In this document: positions 1 to 9,989 of the stretch, one piece after another | How positions within the stretch are numbered: the stretch's first letter is position 1 | Layout of the letters: each line of letters begins with the position of its first letter | DNA from: Mesorhizobium sp. | GTDB lineage: Bacteria > Pseudomonadota > Alphaproteobacteria > Rhizobiales > Rhizobiaceae | DNA length: 64,000 nucleotides | Assembly: GCA_004020365.1 (NCBI GenBank) | Contig: SAQR01000026.1 | Location: forward strand, 1 to 64,000 | Reading direction: 5' to 3' | Made by a program: the position numbers and the translations under genes | The notes under the pieces: model-generated | The model's database searches: none | What the model was told of the DNA's origin: nothing | The model's input: only the letters and a program-made list of their open reading frames with translations

Positions 1-20
1 CGAGGGGGAGGGTGGGGTGC

Positions 21-1637
21 CTAATGCCTGAAATGCCTGACGCCGGTAAACACCATAGCGATGCCGTGGGCGTCGGCGGCGGCGATGACATCGTCGTCGC
101 GCATCGAGCCGCCCGGCTGGATGACGGCGGTGGCGCCGGCTTCGATCGCAGACAAAAGCCCGTCGGCGAACGGGAAAAACGCATCCGAGGCGACGACAGA
201 ATTCTTGGTCAATGGCTCGGCCAGGCCGGCTGCCTCGGCCGCGTCGAGCGCCTTGCGCGCGGCGATGCGCGAGGAATCGACCCGGCTCATCTGGCCGGCG
301 CCGATGCCGACGGTGGCTCCGTCTCTGACATAGACGATGGCGTTCGACTTGACGTGCTTTGCGACGCGAAAGGCGAATTTGAGATCGGCCATTTCGGCCG
401 GCGTCGGCGCCCGCCGGGTCACCACTTTCAGGTCGAGGTCGTCGACCACCGCATTGTCGCGGCCCTGGACGAGCAACCCGCCGGAAACGGATTTCACGGT
501 GGAGCCGGCCGCGCGCGGATCGGGCATGCCGCCAGTGACCAGCAAGCGCAGGTTCTTCTTGGCGGCGACGATGCGGATTGCTTCTTCGGCAGCGGCCGGC
601 GCGATGATGACCTCGGTGAAGGTTTTGACGATCTCTTCGGCGGCCTCGGCATCGAGGGTTCGGTTCAGCGCGACAATGCCGCCGAAGGCCGACACCGGAT
701 CGCAGGCCAGCGCCTTGGCGTAGGCGGCCTTCAGCGAGGCGCCCTCGGCGACGCCGCACGGGTTGGCGTGCTTGATGATGGCGACGGTGGCGGAGCGGGC
801 CGGATCGAACTCGCCGACCAGTTCGAAGGCGGCGTCGGTGTCGTTGATGTTGTTGTAGGAAAGCTGCTTGCCCTGAAGCTGGCGCGCCGTTGCGACGCCC
901 GGCCGCTTGTCGCCATCGACGTAGAAGCCGGCGCCCTGGTGCGGGTTTTCGCCGTAGCGCATCACCTGGTCGAGCCTGCCGCCGAAGGCGCGCCAGGTGG
1001 GATGCTCGATCTCCAGCGCTTCGGCGAACCAGCCGGAAATCGCCGCATCATAGGTGGCGGTGCGGGCGAAGGCCTTGGCCGCCAGCTTCTTGCGGAAATC
1101 CAGCGACAGCGAGCCGATATTCATCTCCAGCGCGTTGAGCACCGAGGCATAGTCCTCGGGGTCGGTGACGATGGCGACATAGGCGTGGTTTTTGGCGGCG
1201 GCGCGGATCATTGCCGGGCCGCCTATGTCGATGTTCTCGACGATCGAGGCGTAAGCGGCGCCGGAGCGGCGGACATCCTCGAAAGGGTAAAGATTGGAGA
1301 CGACGAGATCGATCGGCTCGATGCCATGATCGCGCATCGCCGCGGCGTGTTCGGGATCGTCGCGCACGCCAAGCAACGCGCCATGCACGGACGGATGCAG
1401 CGTCTTGACGCGGCCGTCCATGATCTCTGGAAAGCCGGTAAGGTCGGAGACGTCGCGCACGACCATGCCTGCCTCGGCGATCGCCTTTGCCGTGCCGCCG
1501 GTGGAGACCAGCTCGACGCCGGCCGCGGCCAGCGCCCTGGCGAATTCGATGAGCCCGGTCTTGTCGAAGACGGAAAGCAGCGCGCGACGGACGGGAACGA
1601 GGTCGGGCGCGGGAATGTTCTTGGCGGCGACGGCCAT
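21..1637 (-). CDS. purH: Bifunctional AICAR transformylase / IMP cyclohydrolase
   Basis: PurH performs the last two steps of de novo purine synthesis: it formylates AICAR with 10-formyl-THF and closes the ring to IMP, in the cytoplasm. The 538-residue protein has the N-terminal cyclohydrolase domain ([20 protein letters not shown]) and a C-terminal transformylase domain with the conserved Lys-His pair in IIKHANPCG and the [13 protein letters not shown] segment; length is normal. The start is placed at MAVAAKN (1637) because the 18 codons upstream look non-coding. It is the last gene of a leftward series htpX-rsmB-heparinase-purH. No purine riboswitch is seen in the 91-base gap upstream. Confidence 0.96.
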   Translation of the reverse strand: MAVAAKNIPAPDLVPVRRALLSVFDKTGLIEFARALAAAGVELVSTGGTAKAIAEAGMVVRDVSDLTGFPEIMDGRVKTLHPSVHGALLGVRDDPEHAAAMRDHGIEPIDLVVSNLYPFEDVRRSGAAYASIVENIDIGGPAMIRAAAKNHAYVAIVTDPEDYASVLNALEMNIGSLSLDFRKKLAAKAFARTATYDAAISGWFAEALEIEHPTWRAFGGRLDQVMRYGENPHQGAGFYVDGDKRPGVATARQLQGKQLSYNNINDTDAAFELVGEFDPARSATVAIIKHANPCGVAEGASLKAAYAKALACDPVSAFGGIVALNRTLDAEAAEEIVKTFTEVIIAPAAAEEAIRIVAAKKNLRLLVTGGMPDPRAAGSTVKSVSGGLLVQGRDNAVVDDLDLKVVTRRAPTPAEMADLKFAFRVAKHVKSNAIVYVRDGATVGIGAGQMSRVDSSRIAARKALDAAEAAGLAEPLTKNSVVASDAFFPFADGLLSAIEAGATAVIQPGGSMRDDDVIAAADAHGIAMVFTGVRHFRH

Positions 1638-1728
1638 GGGCTGGCGGCCTTTCACGGCTGGTTGGGAAAGTGTCCGCGCGCCGTAGCACATGAGGCCTGG
1701 AAATCAAACTGCAGGGCTAATCGCAGTC

Positions 1729-3453
1729 TCAGCTTTTTGCCGAATGACCGGCGATGGCCGTCCGCGTCAGGTGCCAATGGACTTCGGAAACCTTCGATGC
1801 CTTGAAGGCCAGCACGATCTGCCGGCTGCGGCGTGGGCCGCCAAGACCGGCGAAATAGATGGATTCCTCGACCTCGGGCGCCACCTCTGTGCAGGTGAAC
1901 ACCCATGTGTCGGCTTCATCGGCGGTCAGCACCAGGCGGTCGTGCTCGTCCTGGAGCAAGCCTATGTCGGGATGGATGTGGAAGCGCACGGTGACGAAAT
2001 CGCGGCCGTTGTTGCGGATCGCAGCATTGCCCGGCCGCAGGAGGCGATCCCTGCCGGCGAGCACGTTGCCGCTGGTCGACAATTTTAGCTCGCGCTCATG
2101 CAGCAAGCCGAAGCGCGCGACATAGCCGTCGTGGCGAGCCAGAAAACCCTGGCTGCCTTGCTGGTCGGTGCGCTTGCAAGGCACATGATGCGGGCCGCCG
2201 ATCAGCGGCGTGCCGAGCAGGTCGTTGACACGCAGCGAGTGGCTGAAACGCGCCGACGAGGTGTCGTTGATAGTGGCTGTCGAATGGGCGGCCGTGGCGC
2301 GGGCAAGCGGCCGGAATTCGGCGGCGCCATAGGTGTCGACGCCGGCGTTGACGATATAGTGGCGGCGGCCGGAAGACAGCTCGAAGGAAAGGCATCCGGC
2401 GTGCGCCGCGTTGGAAACAGCGATCGGCGGTGGCGGGCCGGTATCGGCGATCACGGTGACGCCGCCCATGGCGAGGCGCTCGTAGCCCGAATGCGGTGCG
2501 TGCAGCAATGGCGCGCCGGCGGTGTCGTCGTGGCGCAGAATGGTGGCGATGCGGTTGTGGATGGTCGCGCCCATGCCGTTGAAGCGGGCGAGGCTGCCGT
2601 CCTGGTGGCGAAAGAAACGCAGCGCCGGCAGCATGCGATCGATGGCGCCCATCAGCGCCGCCGGCGGCGTTTCGGCCTGATTGGCATAAGTCTGGCGCAG
2701 CGGCAGAAGGTCGGCGAGGATTTCAAGCACGGCCATCGGATTGCGGGAAATATGGCCGCCGTCCGGCAGAATCTGACGATCGAGCTCCTCGGCGAGGTTG
2801 CGGGTCGCGCCGCGCAGCGCCGATGCCGGCGCCGGTAGCGACAGAGCGGCAAAGGCAAGCGCGATGCGGGCGCGCAGCCTGTCCTTGCCGTCCGGCATCT
2901 CGCGGGCCATCGCCCTGAGATAGCGGATCTGCATGGCCAGCGATTTCAGGAAGGCCCGATAAAAGGGAAATTCAGCACCTTGCAGCACCACCGAGGAATG
3001 CTGCAGCCAGGCAATGACGCGTTTGGCCGTCGTGCCGGGCTCCCAGGCGACACCGGAAATATTGCTGCCATGGATAGTGATCCAGTCGGAGACCAGCGCG
3101 CGGGCATTGGCGGCGGCAAGCTCGGTGCCTGCGGCGCGCATATGGCGCAGCCAGCGAAAGCCGTGCAGGGCCTTTTGCCAGCCGGGATTGGCCACCGCGA
3201 TCTGGAAGGGCGACTTGCCGCCGGTCTCGACCAGATGTCCCGACAGCGGATAGCGGCCATAATAAATCTCGAGCGCGATCTGCCGGTCGGCCAGGCGCAG
3301 GTCCGGCGGAGCGATCAACACACGTTCCGGTGTGCGACCGGAGTAGCGCCAGCGATGGATCGGCCCGGCACGCAGGCGCCGGCGCGTCTTGCGCCAGAAC
3401 TCCTTCGCGACAAGCGTCCATAGACGCGTCGTGCTGACGGCAGCGATCGCCAA
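1729..3453 (-). CDS. Heparinase II/III family protein
   Basis: This 574-residue protein matches the heparinase II/III-like family: an N-terminal (alpha/alpha) toroid-like half and a C-terminal beta-sandwich half with FNGMGATIH and GGVTVIADTG and a run resembling family signatures (HAGCLSFELSSG, AAHSTATINDTSSARF). Family members are polysaccharide lyases, but no signal peptide is visible and the substrate is unknown; the rhizobial copy beside rsmB and purH is usually annotated only by family. Translation probably starts at a TTG (3453) preceded by AGGAGGGC; the only nearby ATG is in another frame. It follows rsmB by 140 bases on the same strand. Confidence 0.85.
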   Translation of the reverse strand: MAIAAVSTTRLWTLVAKEFWRKTRRRLRAGPIHRWRYSGRTPERVLIAPPDLRLADRQIALEIYYGRYPLSGHLVETGGKSPFQIAVANPGWQKALHGFRWLRHMRAAGTELAAANARALVSDWITIHGSNISGVAWEPGTTAKRVIAWLQHSSVVLQGAEFPFYRAFLKSLAMQIRYLRAMAREMPDGKDRLRARIALAFAALSLPAPASALRGATRNLAEELDRQILPDGGHISRNPMAVLEILADLLPLRQTYANQAETPPAALMGAIDRMLPALRFFRHQDGSLARFNGMGATIHNRIATILRHDDTAGAPLLHAPHSGYERLAMGGVTVIADTGPPPPIAVSNAAHAGCLSFELSSGRRHYIVNAGVDTYGAAEFRPLARATAAHSTATINDTSSARFSHSLRVNDLLGTPLIGGPHHVPCKRTDQQGSQGFLARHDGYVARFGLLHERELKLSTSGNVLAGRDRLLRPGNAAIRNNGRDFVTVRFHIHPDIGLLQDEHDRLVLTADEADTWVFTCTEVAPEVEESIYFAGLGGPRRSRQIVLAFKASKVSEVHWHLTRTAIAGHSAKS

Positions 3454-3593
3454 AAGCCCTCCTCATAGCGCCCAATCCGAAGACAAGCTTATATGATTCA
3501 AGAACTTATGCGAAGGCGAATTGCACGGAGGCGTTGAAGTTCAGGCTGTTTTCCGCAGGATTCTTCCTAAAACAGTCTTAAAATTCTCAGGCG

Positions 3594-4988
3594 TTAGCCG
3601 GCTCTGCGCATGCGGGCGGCGAAGAAGCCGTCCTGCCCGGACCGTTCCGGTGAGCCGAGCTCCAGATCTGCGGGCGTGGTGCGCAGAGTGCCCTGCGGCG
3701 TCAGGAACGGATCGATGCCAGCGATCTCGCCCGGGCGGAGCGGATCGTCGACGATATCAGCCGTCCCGGCGAGGAAGGCGCGGTGAAGCGCCTCGCCTTC
3801 GAGCGGGTCGAGCGAACAGTTGGAAAAGACGATGCGCCCGCCGGGCCTGGCCAGGCTGACGGCGCGGGCGAGCAGCCTTCGCTGCAGATCGGCGAGTTTT
3901 TCGATGTCGGCCGCCGTCTTCGTCCAGGGCACGTCGGGGTGTCGCCGCACCGTACCGGTCGAGGAGCAGGGCGCGTCGAGGAGGACGGCGTCGAACAGTT
4001 GTTCCGGCTCGTATTTGAGCAGATCGGCCTGGACAATCTCTGCGGACAGACCAAGCCGTTCGAGATTCTGCGTGAGCCGCGCCAACCGGTTCTTCGAGGA
4101 GTCGATCGCGGTGACCGTGGCGCCGTCGAGAATAAGCTGAGCGGTCTTGCCGCCGGGGGCGGCGCAGAGATCAGCGACGCGCAACCCCCTGATGTCGCCG
4201 AACAGCCGGGCCGGAAGGCTGGCGGCGGCATCCTGGACCCACCAGGCGCCGTCTTCGAAACCGGGCAGTTCGGTGACCGAGGCGCTGAGCTTCTCGACGC
4301 GCACAGTGCCGGTCGGCAGCACGATGCCGCCGAGCCGCTCGGCCCATAGCGCAGGATCGGACTTGACCGTGAAGTCGACCGGCGCCTCGTGCCTGTGCGC
4401 GGCGAGAATTTGCCTGGCTTTCTCAGGGCCATAGGCGGCCTTCAGCCGGTCGGAAAACCATTTCGGCGCTTCGTCGGTGGCGGCAAGCGCTGCAGCGAGC
4501 TCGGCCTGCTTGGACCGCGCCAGCGTACGCAGCACGCCATTGACGAGGCCGGAGAAGCGCACCGTGCGCGGGTCGGACTTGGCGTGGGTCACGGCAAGGT
4601 CGACTGCGGCGCTGTCGGGAATATCGAGGAACAGGATCTGCGCCGCTGCTACATGCAGAATATGCGAAAGCGCGGTGGCGTTGGGCGGCAGCGGCTTTTC
4701 CAGGCGGCGGGCCAGCAACCCTGATATGGTCATGCGGAAGCGCAGCGCGGTGACCAGTATGGCGCGCACCAGCGCCCGGTCGCGCAGGTCGAGCGCCTTG
4801 TATTGCGGATGGCCGTTCTCGTGGTCGGTCAGCCCGTCTAGCGGCGTTTTGGCATCGATGACGGCGGCGAGCAGCCGGGCAGCCACCTTGCGCGCGGCGA
4901 GGCCGGCAACGGGTTCGCCGGGGCTCGCCGCATTGTTTTCGTGATCGCCTGAAATTCGGTGCCGGCGTTTCGCTTCGCTCACGACCAC
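3594..4988 (-). CDS. rsmB: RsmB-family 16S rRNA (cytosine-C5) methyltransferase
   Basis: Predicted SAM-dependent methyltransferase that makes m5C in 16S rRNA (C967 in E. coli). The N-terminal third is a NusB-like RNA-binding helical domain ([13 protein letters not shown]), followed by a Rossmann methyltransferase domain with motif [11 protein letters not shown], the DAPCSSTG motif and a second catalytic-cysteine motif SNCSLDP where most homologs have TCS. The 464-residue length is normal. The start codon is GTG at 4988 (a second in-frame GTG lies at 4982); either overlaps the end of htpX, indicating translational coupling. Confidence 0.93.
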   Translation of the reverse strand: MVVSEAKRRHRISGDHENNAASPGEPVAGLAARKVAARLLAAVIDAKTPLDGLTDHENGHPQYKALDLRDRALVRAILVTALRFRMTISGLLARRLEKPLPPNATALSHILHVAAAQILFLDIPDSAAVDLAVTHAKSDPRTVRFSGLVNGVLRTLARSKQAELAAALAATDEAPKWFSDRLKAAYGPEKARQILAAHRHEAPVDFTVKSDPALWAERLGGIVLPTGTVRVEKLSASVTELPGFEDGAWWVQDAAASLPARLFGDIRGLRVADLCAAPGGKTAQLILDGATVTAIDSSKNRLARLTQNLERLGLSAEIVQADLLKYEPEQLFDAVLLDAPCSSTGTVRRHPDVPWTKTAADIEKLADLQRRLLARAVSLARPGGRIVFSNCSLDPLEGEALHRAFLAGTADIVDDPLRPGEIAGIDPFLTPQGTLRTTPADLELGSPERSGQDGFFAARMRRAG

Positions 4989-5989
4989 GGACCCTTGGGC
5001 CCGGTCGGATTGCGGCCCCAGGGATTGGATTTCGGCGTGGCCGGCGGCTGCTCAGGCTGCTCGGCTGATCTCTCCCACGGTCCTGATGGCCGCTGCCCGC
5101 CCGCCTGCCCCGGCATCGGGGCTCGCCGCTGAGCAGGGGCGAATGCCATGTCCTGCGCCATTGCCTGCAGGGCCGCGATGCGGTTGTCAGTGTTCGGGTG
5201 GGTCGAAAACAGATTGTCCATGCGCTCGCCGGAAAGTGGATTGATGATGAAGAGGTGGGCAGTCGCCGGATTGCGTTCGGCATCCGGGTTGCGGATGCGT
5301 TCGGCGCCACGGGCGATCTTGTCAAGGGCCGAGGCAAGCCAAAGCGGCTGTCCACAGATCTCGGCGCCGCGCCGGTCGGCCTCGTACTCGCGGGTACGGC
5401 TGATCGCCATCTGCACGATCATGGCGGCGAACGGCGCCACGATCATCGCCACCAGCACACCGATAATGCCGAGGGAGTTGTTGTTGTCGCGGTTGCCGCC
5501 GAAAAAGAAGGCGAAATTACCGAGCATCGAGATTGCGCCGGCAAGCGTGGCGACGATCGTCATGGTCAGCGTGTCGCGGTGCTGGACATGGGCGAGCTCG
5601 TGCGCCATGACAGCCGCGACCTCCTCATGCGACAGCTGCTGCAACAGCCCGGTGGTGGCGGCAACCGCGGCATTCTGTGGGTTGCGGCCGGTGGCGAAGG
5701 CGTTGGGCTGCGGGTTATCGATCAGGTAGGTTTTCGGCATCGGCAGGCCGGCCTGTCTGGCGAGGCTCTGCACGATGGCGTAATATTCCGGGGCGTTGCT
5801 TTCGTCGACCTCGACGGCGCGGTTCATCGACAGCACCATCTTGTCGGCGTTCCAATAGCTGAACAGGTTCATGGCGGCGGCAATCAGAAAGGCGATCACC
5901 ATGCCGCCCGATCCGCCGATCAGATAGCCGACGCCCATGAACAGCGCGGTCATCGCTGCCAAAAGCATGGCGGTGCGCAGTGTGTTCAT
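4979..5989 (-). CDS. htpX: Membrane zinc metalloprotease HtpX
   Basis: HtpX is an inner-membrane M48 protease that degrades misfolded membrane proteins. Two N-terminal membrane segments (about residues 6-45) are followed by the zinc site H130-E131-x-x-H134 (AHELAH) and two further hydrophobic segments near residues 145-200; the glutamate ligand is likely in REYEADRRG. The C-terminal 45 residues are Pro/Gly/Gln-rich and probably disordered. GGAG precedes the ATG at 5989. The gene overlaps rsmB downstream and is divergent from the DUF1674 gene; the 123-base gap must hold both promoters. Confidence 0.95.
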   Translation of the reverse strand: MNTLRTAMLLAAMTALFMGVGYLIGGSGGMVIAFLIAAAMNLFSYWNADKMVLSMNRAVEVDESNAPEYYAIVQSLARQAGLPMPKTYLIDNPQPNAFATGRNPQNAAVAATTGLLQQLSHEEVAAVMAHELAHVQHRDTLTMTIVATLAGAISMLGNFAFFFGGNRDNNNSLGIIGVLVAMIVAPFAAMIVQMAISRTREYEADRRGAEICGQPLWLASALDKIARGAERIRNPDAERNPATAHLFIINPLSGERMDNLFSTHPNTDNRIAALQAMAQDMAFAPAQRRAPMPGQAGGQRPSGPWERSAEQPEQPPATPKSNPWGRNPTGPKGPWS

Positions 5990-6112
5990 TGTCTGCTCCG
6001 TTTCTGCTGGCCTTCCGGAAAAGGGTCGATCCTTGTCGGCTCATCGCTATATGATGGGAAACGTGTGGCCCTGTTTCAATTGGGCCATGTTTCAATCCGC
6101 CGGGAATATCGC

Positions 6113-6334
6113 ATGATCGACGAAACCAGCAATGCAAACGCCGGCCCTGGTTTCGACGCGCAGCAAAAGACGCTGACACCGGCAGCCCGCCGCGCTTTGG
6201 CGGAAGCCGAAGCACGGCGCGAACACTATCGCCGGCAGGAAGCCGCGATGCCCCGGGAGATTGGCGGTCGTGGCGGCAGGGAACCCGGCCGCTATGGCGA
6301 TTGGGAGGTCAAGGGCCTGACCAGCGACTTCTAA
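6113..6334 (+). CDS. DUF1674 / SdhAF4-like small protein
   Basis: The 73-residue product ends in RGGREPGRYGDWEVKG followed by LTSDF, which is the signature of DUF1674, the family of succinate dehydrogenase assembly factor 4 in mitochondria. In bacteria the same role, helping mature the flavoprotein SdhA, is likely but inferred from the family. The N-terminal half is a charged helix (AARRALAEAEARREH) expected to be flexible. The ATG at 6113 is chosen because the long open frame upstream is antisense to htpX. It is divergent from htpX and converges with the HAD gene, only 7 bases away. Confidence 0.85.
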   Translation: MIDETSNANAGPGFDAQQKTLTPAARRALAEAEARREHYRRQEAAMPREIGGRGGREPGRYGDWEVKGLTSDF

Positions 6335-6341
6335 GGGAACC

Positions 6342-7007
6342 CTAAGCCGCAGCCCGCTCCGCCGCGAGAACAATCCAGCCGTGGTCGTCGACGGTGACGC
6401 CGATCCCGTCATAACCGGCAAGCGCAGCATGCGGCGTTTGCAACGGGTGCTGGTGCGTGGCGCTGATGACCACGACGGCGGCTCCTGCGGCCTCGGCCGC
6501 CGCTATTCCGGCGGGCGCATCTTCGAAAACGAGGCAGTCGCGCGCGTCGACGCCCAGCCGCTCGGCCGCTAGCCGGAAGCAATCCGGCGCCGGCTTGCCG
6601 CGGAAAACGTCCTCGGCCGCAACAAGGATGGCGGGAAGCGGGATGCCGGCGGCCGCGATGCGCAGCAGTGCCAGCTCGCGCGGCGCCGAAGTGACGATTG
6701 CCCAGCGCTCGGGTGGCAGCGACGCCAGAAACGCGGCGGCGCCAGCGATCGGAAGAATGCCGTCGGTATCGGCCACCTCGGCCTGCAGAAGCGCATCGGC
6801 TTCACGCATCGGGTCGACGCCTGGAAGCGCCAGCCGAGCGATGGTCTCGATCGCCCGCACGCCGTGGATCGTCGGCAGGAATGCGGCAACGTCGAGATCT
6901 TGCCGGCGTGCCCAATCTGCCCAGACCCTTTCTGCCGCGGCGATCGAATTGACCACCGTGCCGTCCATGTCGAACAGCAAGGCTGCGAATTTTCTGCCTG
7001 CGAACAT
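6342..7007 (-). CDS. HAD-superfamily phosphatase (subfamily IA)
   Basis: The 221-residue protein carries all HAD motifs: the nucleophile/acid pair in LLFDMDGT (D13, D15), motif II Thr/Ser in IVTSAP, the motif III lysine in RGKPAPD and motif IV in FEDAPAG. The helical cap between motifs I and II makes it a beta-phosphoglucomutase/sugar-phosphatase-like member; a small phosphorylated metabolite is the expected substrate but cannot be named. The start at 7007 (MFAGRKF) is preferred because the frame upstream overlaps the divergent promoter region and shows no family features. Divergent from the transglutaminase-like gene. Confidence 0.85.
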   Translation of the reverse strand: MFAGRKFAALLFDMDGTVVNSIAAAERVWADWARRQDLDVAAFLPTIHGVRAIETIARLALPGVDPMREADALLQAEVADTDGILPIAGAAAFLASLPPERWAIVTSAPRELALLRIAAAGIPLPAILVAAEDVFRGKPAPDCFRLAAERLGVDARDCLVFEDAPAGIAAAEAAGAAVVVISATHQHPLQTPHAALAGYDGIGVTVDDHGWIVLAAERAAA

Positions 7008-7179
7008 CTGCAACCCCAGGTTGTTTGGGAAGGAACCAAAGCTAGTCGATCGACCGTAACCTCGCACCGGCGGCATGGGAAGGCGTGGATCGCCTTTTTC
7101 GACAGACCAGGGAACCTTGGCCGGCCATTTCGCGTTAATCCACTCGTCTTCCACGACACTCAAAAAGAGGGGAACTGCG

Positions 7180-8049
7180 ATGCTGATTCGGCTCGGCTAC
7201 GAAATCGCCATCGACTGTGCTGAATCCACCCCGGTGATTTCGCTGCTCGAGATCCACAAGCAGCGCCAGGCCGACATCAAGCGGCAGACGCGCGTGCTGA
7301 CCTCGCCTTCCGTCCCAACCAGGCTCTATCACGATCTTTATGGCAACACCTGCCGCCGCTTCACCGCGCCTGGCGGCGGCTTTCGCATTCTTTACGACGC
7401 CGTCGTCGAGGACAGCGGCGAGACCGACGAAGTCAACACACTGGCCAGGGAAGTGCCGGTGGCGGAGTTGCCCGACGAGGTGCTCTGCTATCTGCTCGGC
7501 AGTCGCTATTGCGAAACCGATCATCTCAGCGATCTGGCCTGGCAGGTTTTCGGGCCTGTTCCATCCGGCTGGGCCCGGGTGCAGGCGATCGTCGACTATG
7601 TCCACAACCGTCTGTCGTTCGGCTACGGCTATGCGCGCCCGACCCGCACGGCGGCGCAGGCGCATGAGGAGCGCGTCGGCGTCTGCCGCGACTTCGCTCA
7701 TCTGGCGATCACGCTCTGCCGCTGCATGAACATCCCAGCCCGCTACGTGAACGGTTATCTCGGCGACATCGGCGTGCCGGTCGACCCGGCACCGATGGAT
7801 TTTTCGGCGTGGCTGGAAGTGTTCCTCGACGGCAAGTGGTACACGTTCGACCCGCGCCACAACATGCCGAGGATCGGCCGCGTCGTCATCGCGCGTGGTC
7901 GCGACGCAACCGATGTGCCGCTGCTGCACAGTTTCGGGCCGCATCGGCTCAGCCTGTTCAAGGTCTGGACCTACGAGCAGGAAAGCAATCTGTTCAACCC
8001 GCCCCATCGCGGGGTCGACAGGACGGCCAGCGCGCAGATGCTGGCATAG
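7180..8049 (+). CDS. Transglutaminase-like (COG1305) protein
   Basis: The 289-residue protein has an N-terminal beta-rich domain (residues 1-100) and a transglutaminase/protease-like core. The presumed nucleophile is C169 in GVCRDFAH and the aspartate is D224 in YTFDPRHN. The position usually held by the catalytic histidine (HAW-x-EV) is a serine here: S209 in DFSAWLEV. The function of this bacterial subfamily is unknown; protease or amidase activity is the family expectation and the missing histidine weakens it. ATG 7180 follows AAAGAGGGGAACTGCG. No signal peptide is seen. Confidence 0.8.
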   Translation: MLIRLGYEIAIDCAESTPVISLLEIHKQRQADIKRQTRVLTSPSVPTRLYHDLYGNTCRRFTAPGGGFRILYDAVVEDSGETDEVNTLAREVPVAELPDEVLCYLLGSRYCETDHLSDLAWQVFGPVPSGWARVQAIVDYVHNRLSFGYGYARPTRTAAQAHEERVGVCRDFAHLAITLCRCMNIPARYVNGYLGDIGVPVDPAPMDFSAWLEVFLDGKWYTFDPRHNMPRIGRVVIARGRDATDVPLLHSFGPHRLSLFKVWTYEQESNLFNPPHRGVDRTASAQMLA

Positions 8050-8387
8050 AAGGCAGGTGCGAACGCGTGCGCCCCGCTACAATCTTCCGGCCTGTCCTCC
8101 GGATCTGGTGTGCCTGATCCGCTTCGGCACAGACCCTCTGTGCCGGATCGGGATCGGGCTCTTGTGCTCCACGGCAGACGTCGGGATCATGGTAAGAGCT
8201 TCGTAAACGAAACTGCCGCAGCCGCTTTTCGTTTTACCGGTTGTTTACCCTGCCGTATTTCGAAGCCAAGCAAAAACAATGGTTTGACGGTGAGCCTCCG
8301 GCTTTTGCTGCGATGACGGCGCCGTCCGGCCGGAATCCTGCAATGCGGGCCTTCGCACGGCTCGAGTCGTGGCGAATGGGGGCGAGC
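8050..8387. other. 338-base intergenic region upstream of the TadG-like gene
   Basis: No convincing gene is visible here. It contains an imperfect inverted repeat at 8203-8237 listed separately. The TadG-like frame is open from 8241, but the residues before 8388 show no conserved features, so this part is probably leader rather than coding. Confidence 0.5.
8203..8237. promoter_or_regulatory. Inverted repeat GTAAACGAAA / TTTTCGTTTTAC
   Basis: Arms at 8203-8212 and 8226-8237 are reverse complements apart from one extra T, around a 13-base GC-rich spacer. It lies 150 bases before the likely start of the TadG-like gene. It may be an operator or an mRNA hairpin; no T-run follows, so it is not an obvious terminator. 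Confidence 0.35.
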
Positions 8388-9806
8388 ATGCGGCGTTTTG
8401 GGGGTCTTGTTCACGCAATCGTCGGCTTTGCCGGAGATCGAAGCGGAAACTTGGCGGTTCTGTTCGGCATGGTTGCGTCGGTGCTGGCGCTGGGCGTCGG
8501 CTTTGCCATCAATGTTTCGCAGCTCTACAACGCCAAGTCGAGCTTGCAGGGCGTGGTCGATGCGGCGGTGACCTCGACGGCACGCGACCTGACGACCGGC
8601 GTCATCAAGGAGACCGACGCCAACATGTCGGTGCAGGCGTTTCTCGATGCCAACAGCCGAGCGGGCATACTGCAGGCTGATCGGATCGTCCTCGACAAAT
8701 TGACCGTCGACAGGATCGCCAAGACGGTTCAGGCGGAGATCCATATCGATCTCGGCCTTTATTTTCCGCTTTTCAGCATGGGCGACATGCAGCGTGTCAC
8801 GGTATCGACAACGGCACTCTATTCGGACAGGCAGATTGAAATGGCGATGATACTCGACGTGACCGGATCGATGGAGGCCAACTGGTACAAGAGGACCGAC
8901 AAAATCGGCGACCTGCGGGAAGCGGCTTCGGGAGCCGTGGAAGGCCTGCTCAAATGGAACCGCGACGAGAACGAACCCCGCGTACGCATCGCGATCGTTC
9001 CCTACGCCGAAGCCGTCAACACAGGAGGTCTGGCCGGCACGGTATTCGTCGAGACGAGATATGGATCAAAGGTGCCGCCCCCGATCGATGCTCCGGTCTC
9101 GGTGTCCTTGACATTGGCGTCGGACAAATGTGCCACCGAACGCAAGGACAGGGACGGTTACGCCGATTATTCGCCCGACGGCCCTTTCACGCCGCGCCTG
9201 GACAACAACGGCAAAACCTATCTGGCCAAAGTCAATCGGGACTACAATATGCGCAGTTGCCCGTCCGCCGAGCTCATCCCCCTGACGGCCGACAAAGACA
9301 AACTGCTCGACACGATCGCGGATTTCAGGGCGGATGGCGTCACGGCCGGTGGTATCGCCGCGCAATGGGGCTATTACATGCTTTCGCCGTCATGGCGCTC
9401 GGCAATTGCCGATGCGGGTCTGGGTGCCGGCCCCGCCAATTTCGACAAAAGCAAGGTGGCCAAGATCGCCATCCTGATGACCGACGGCCAATTCAACACC
9501 GCCTTTGCCAAGGGGCGCGGCGCGCCCAGCTCGCAGGGTCAGGGCCAGACCTCGCGAAAGAATGCCGAAGCCATCTGCGCCAACATGAAGCGCGATGGAA
9601 TCGAGATATTCACGATCGGCTTCGACCTGAACGATCCGACCATGACGGTGACCGAGCGGGACCAGGCGAAGAGCGTGCTCAAGAACTGCTCCACAGCGGA
9701 CACGTCCTCAATGAAGCACTACTACGAGGCCGCCACGGGCACGGAACTGGCAGCCGCCTTCGACGAGATCACCAGGAATATCGAGAAGCTTACCATCAAA
9801 CGCTGA
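8388..9806 (+). CDS. TadG-like pilus-assembly protein with vWA domain
   Basis: The N-terminus reads as a TadE/TadG-type signal: a short charged stretch (GFAGDRSGN) then one hydrophobic helix (LAVLFGMVASVLALGVGFAIN) and the characteristic NVSQLYNAKSSLQ segment. The rest is a predicted periplasmic von Willebrand A domain with a metal-site motif near DVTGSME, ILMTDGQFN and IFTIGFDL. TadG proteins belong to Flp/Tad pilus systems, but no other tad gene is in the window, so this is an orphan copy whose role is unclear. The start at 8388 is chosen because GGGGGCGAGC precedes it; in-frame ATGs at 8343 and 8376 are alternatives. About 472 residues. Confidence 0.85.
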   Translation: MRRFGGLVHAIVGFAGDRSGNLAVLFGMVASVLALGVGFAINVSQLYNAKSSLQGVVDAAVTSTARDLTTGVIKETDANMSVQAFLDANSRAGILQADRIVLDKLTVDRIAKTVQAEIHIDLGLYFPLFSMGDMQRVTVSTTALYSDRQIEMAMILDVTGSMEANWYKRTDKIGDLREAASGAVEGLLKWNRDENEPRVRIAIVPYAEAVNTGGLAGTVFVETRYGSKVPPPIDAPVSVSLTLASDKCATERKDRDGYADYSPDGPFTPRLDNNGKTYLAKVNRDYNMRSCPSAELIPLTADKDKLLDTIADFRADGVTAGGIAAQWGYYMLSPSWRSAIADAGLGAGPANFDKSKVAKIAILMTDGQFNTAFAKGRGAPSSQGQGQTSRKNAEAICANMKRDGIEIFTIGFDLNDPTMTVTERDQAKSVLKNCSTADTSSMKHYYEAATGTELAAAFDEITRNIEKLTIKR

Positions 9807-9835
9807 TGGGGCTAAATACAGGAACAGCAAAGGAA

Positions 9836-9868
9836 AAGGCCGCCGCTTCTTGCGAAGCCGGCGGCCTT
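9836..9868 (+). terminator. Rho-independent-like terminator after the TadG-like gene
   Basis: A perfect 10-bp stem (AAGGCCGCCG / CGGCGGCCTT, 9836-9845 and 9859-9868) with a 13-base loop lies 30 bases after the stop codon. The T-tract is weak (CCGTGTTT), so termination may be partial. Confidence 0.6.
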
Positions 9869-9913
9869 CCGTGTTTCCGTCCATGGCGCAGCTCATGGCG
9901 GCGACGTGTCACT

Positions 9914-9963
9914 TAAAGTGCTGGAGTGTCCTTTGCGCGTCCAAAGGACGCGCGGCGCTCCAG
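9914..9963. repeat. Rhizobial dispersed palindromic repeat
   Basis: The stretch contains GCGCGTCC-AAA-GGACGCGC within a longer palindrome flanked by TGGAG and CTCCA. It closely resembles a palindromic intergenic element that I know to be abundant in rhizobial genomes. A related copy is at 25270-25313. On the minus strand it lies directly after the small ORF at 9990-10061 and could stabilise or end that transcript. Confidence 0.6.
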
Positions 9964-9989
9964 GCGTCGCCGGCCGCGCATCTCGCGCC

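Noticed and set aside
12-1805. Long plus-strand open frame over purH
   Set aside because: It is antisense to purH; its composition is that of a high-GC shadow frame and no family is recognised.
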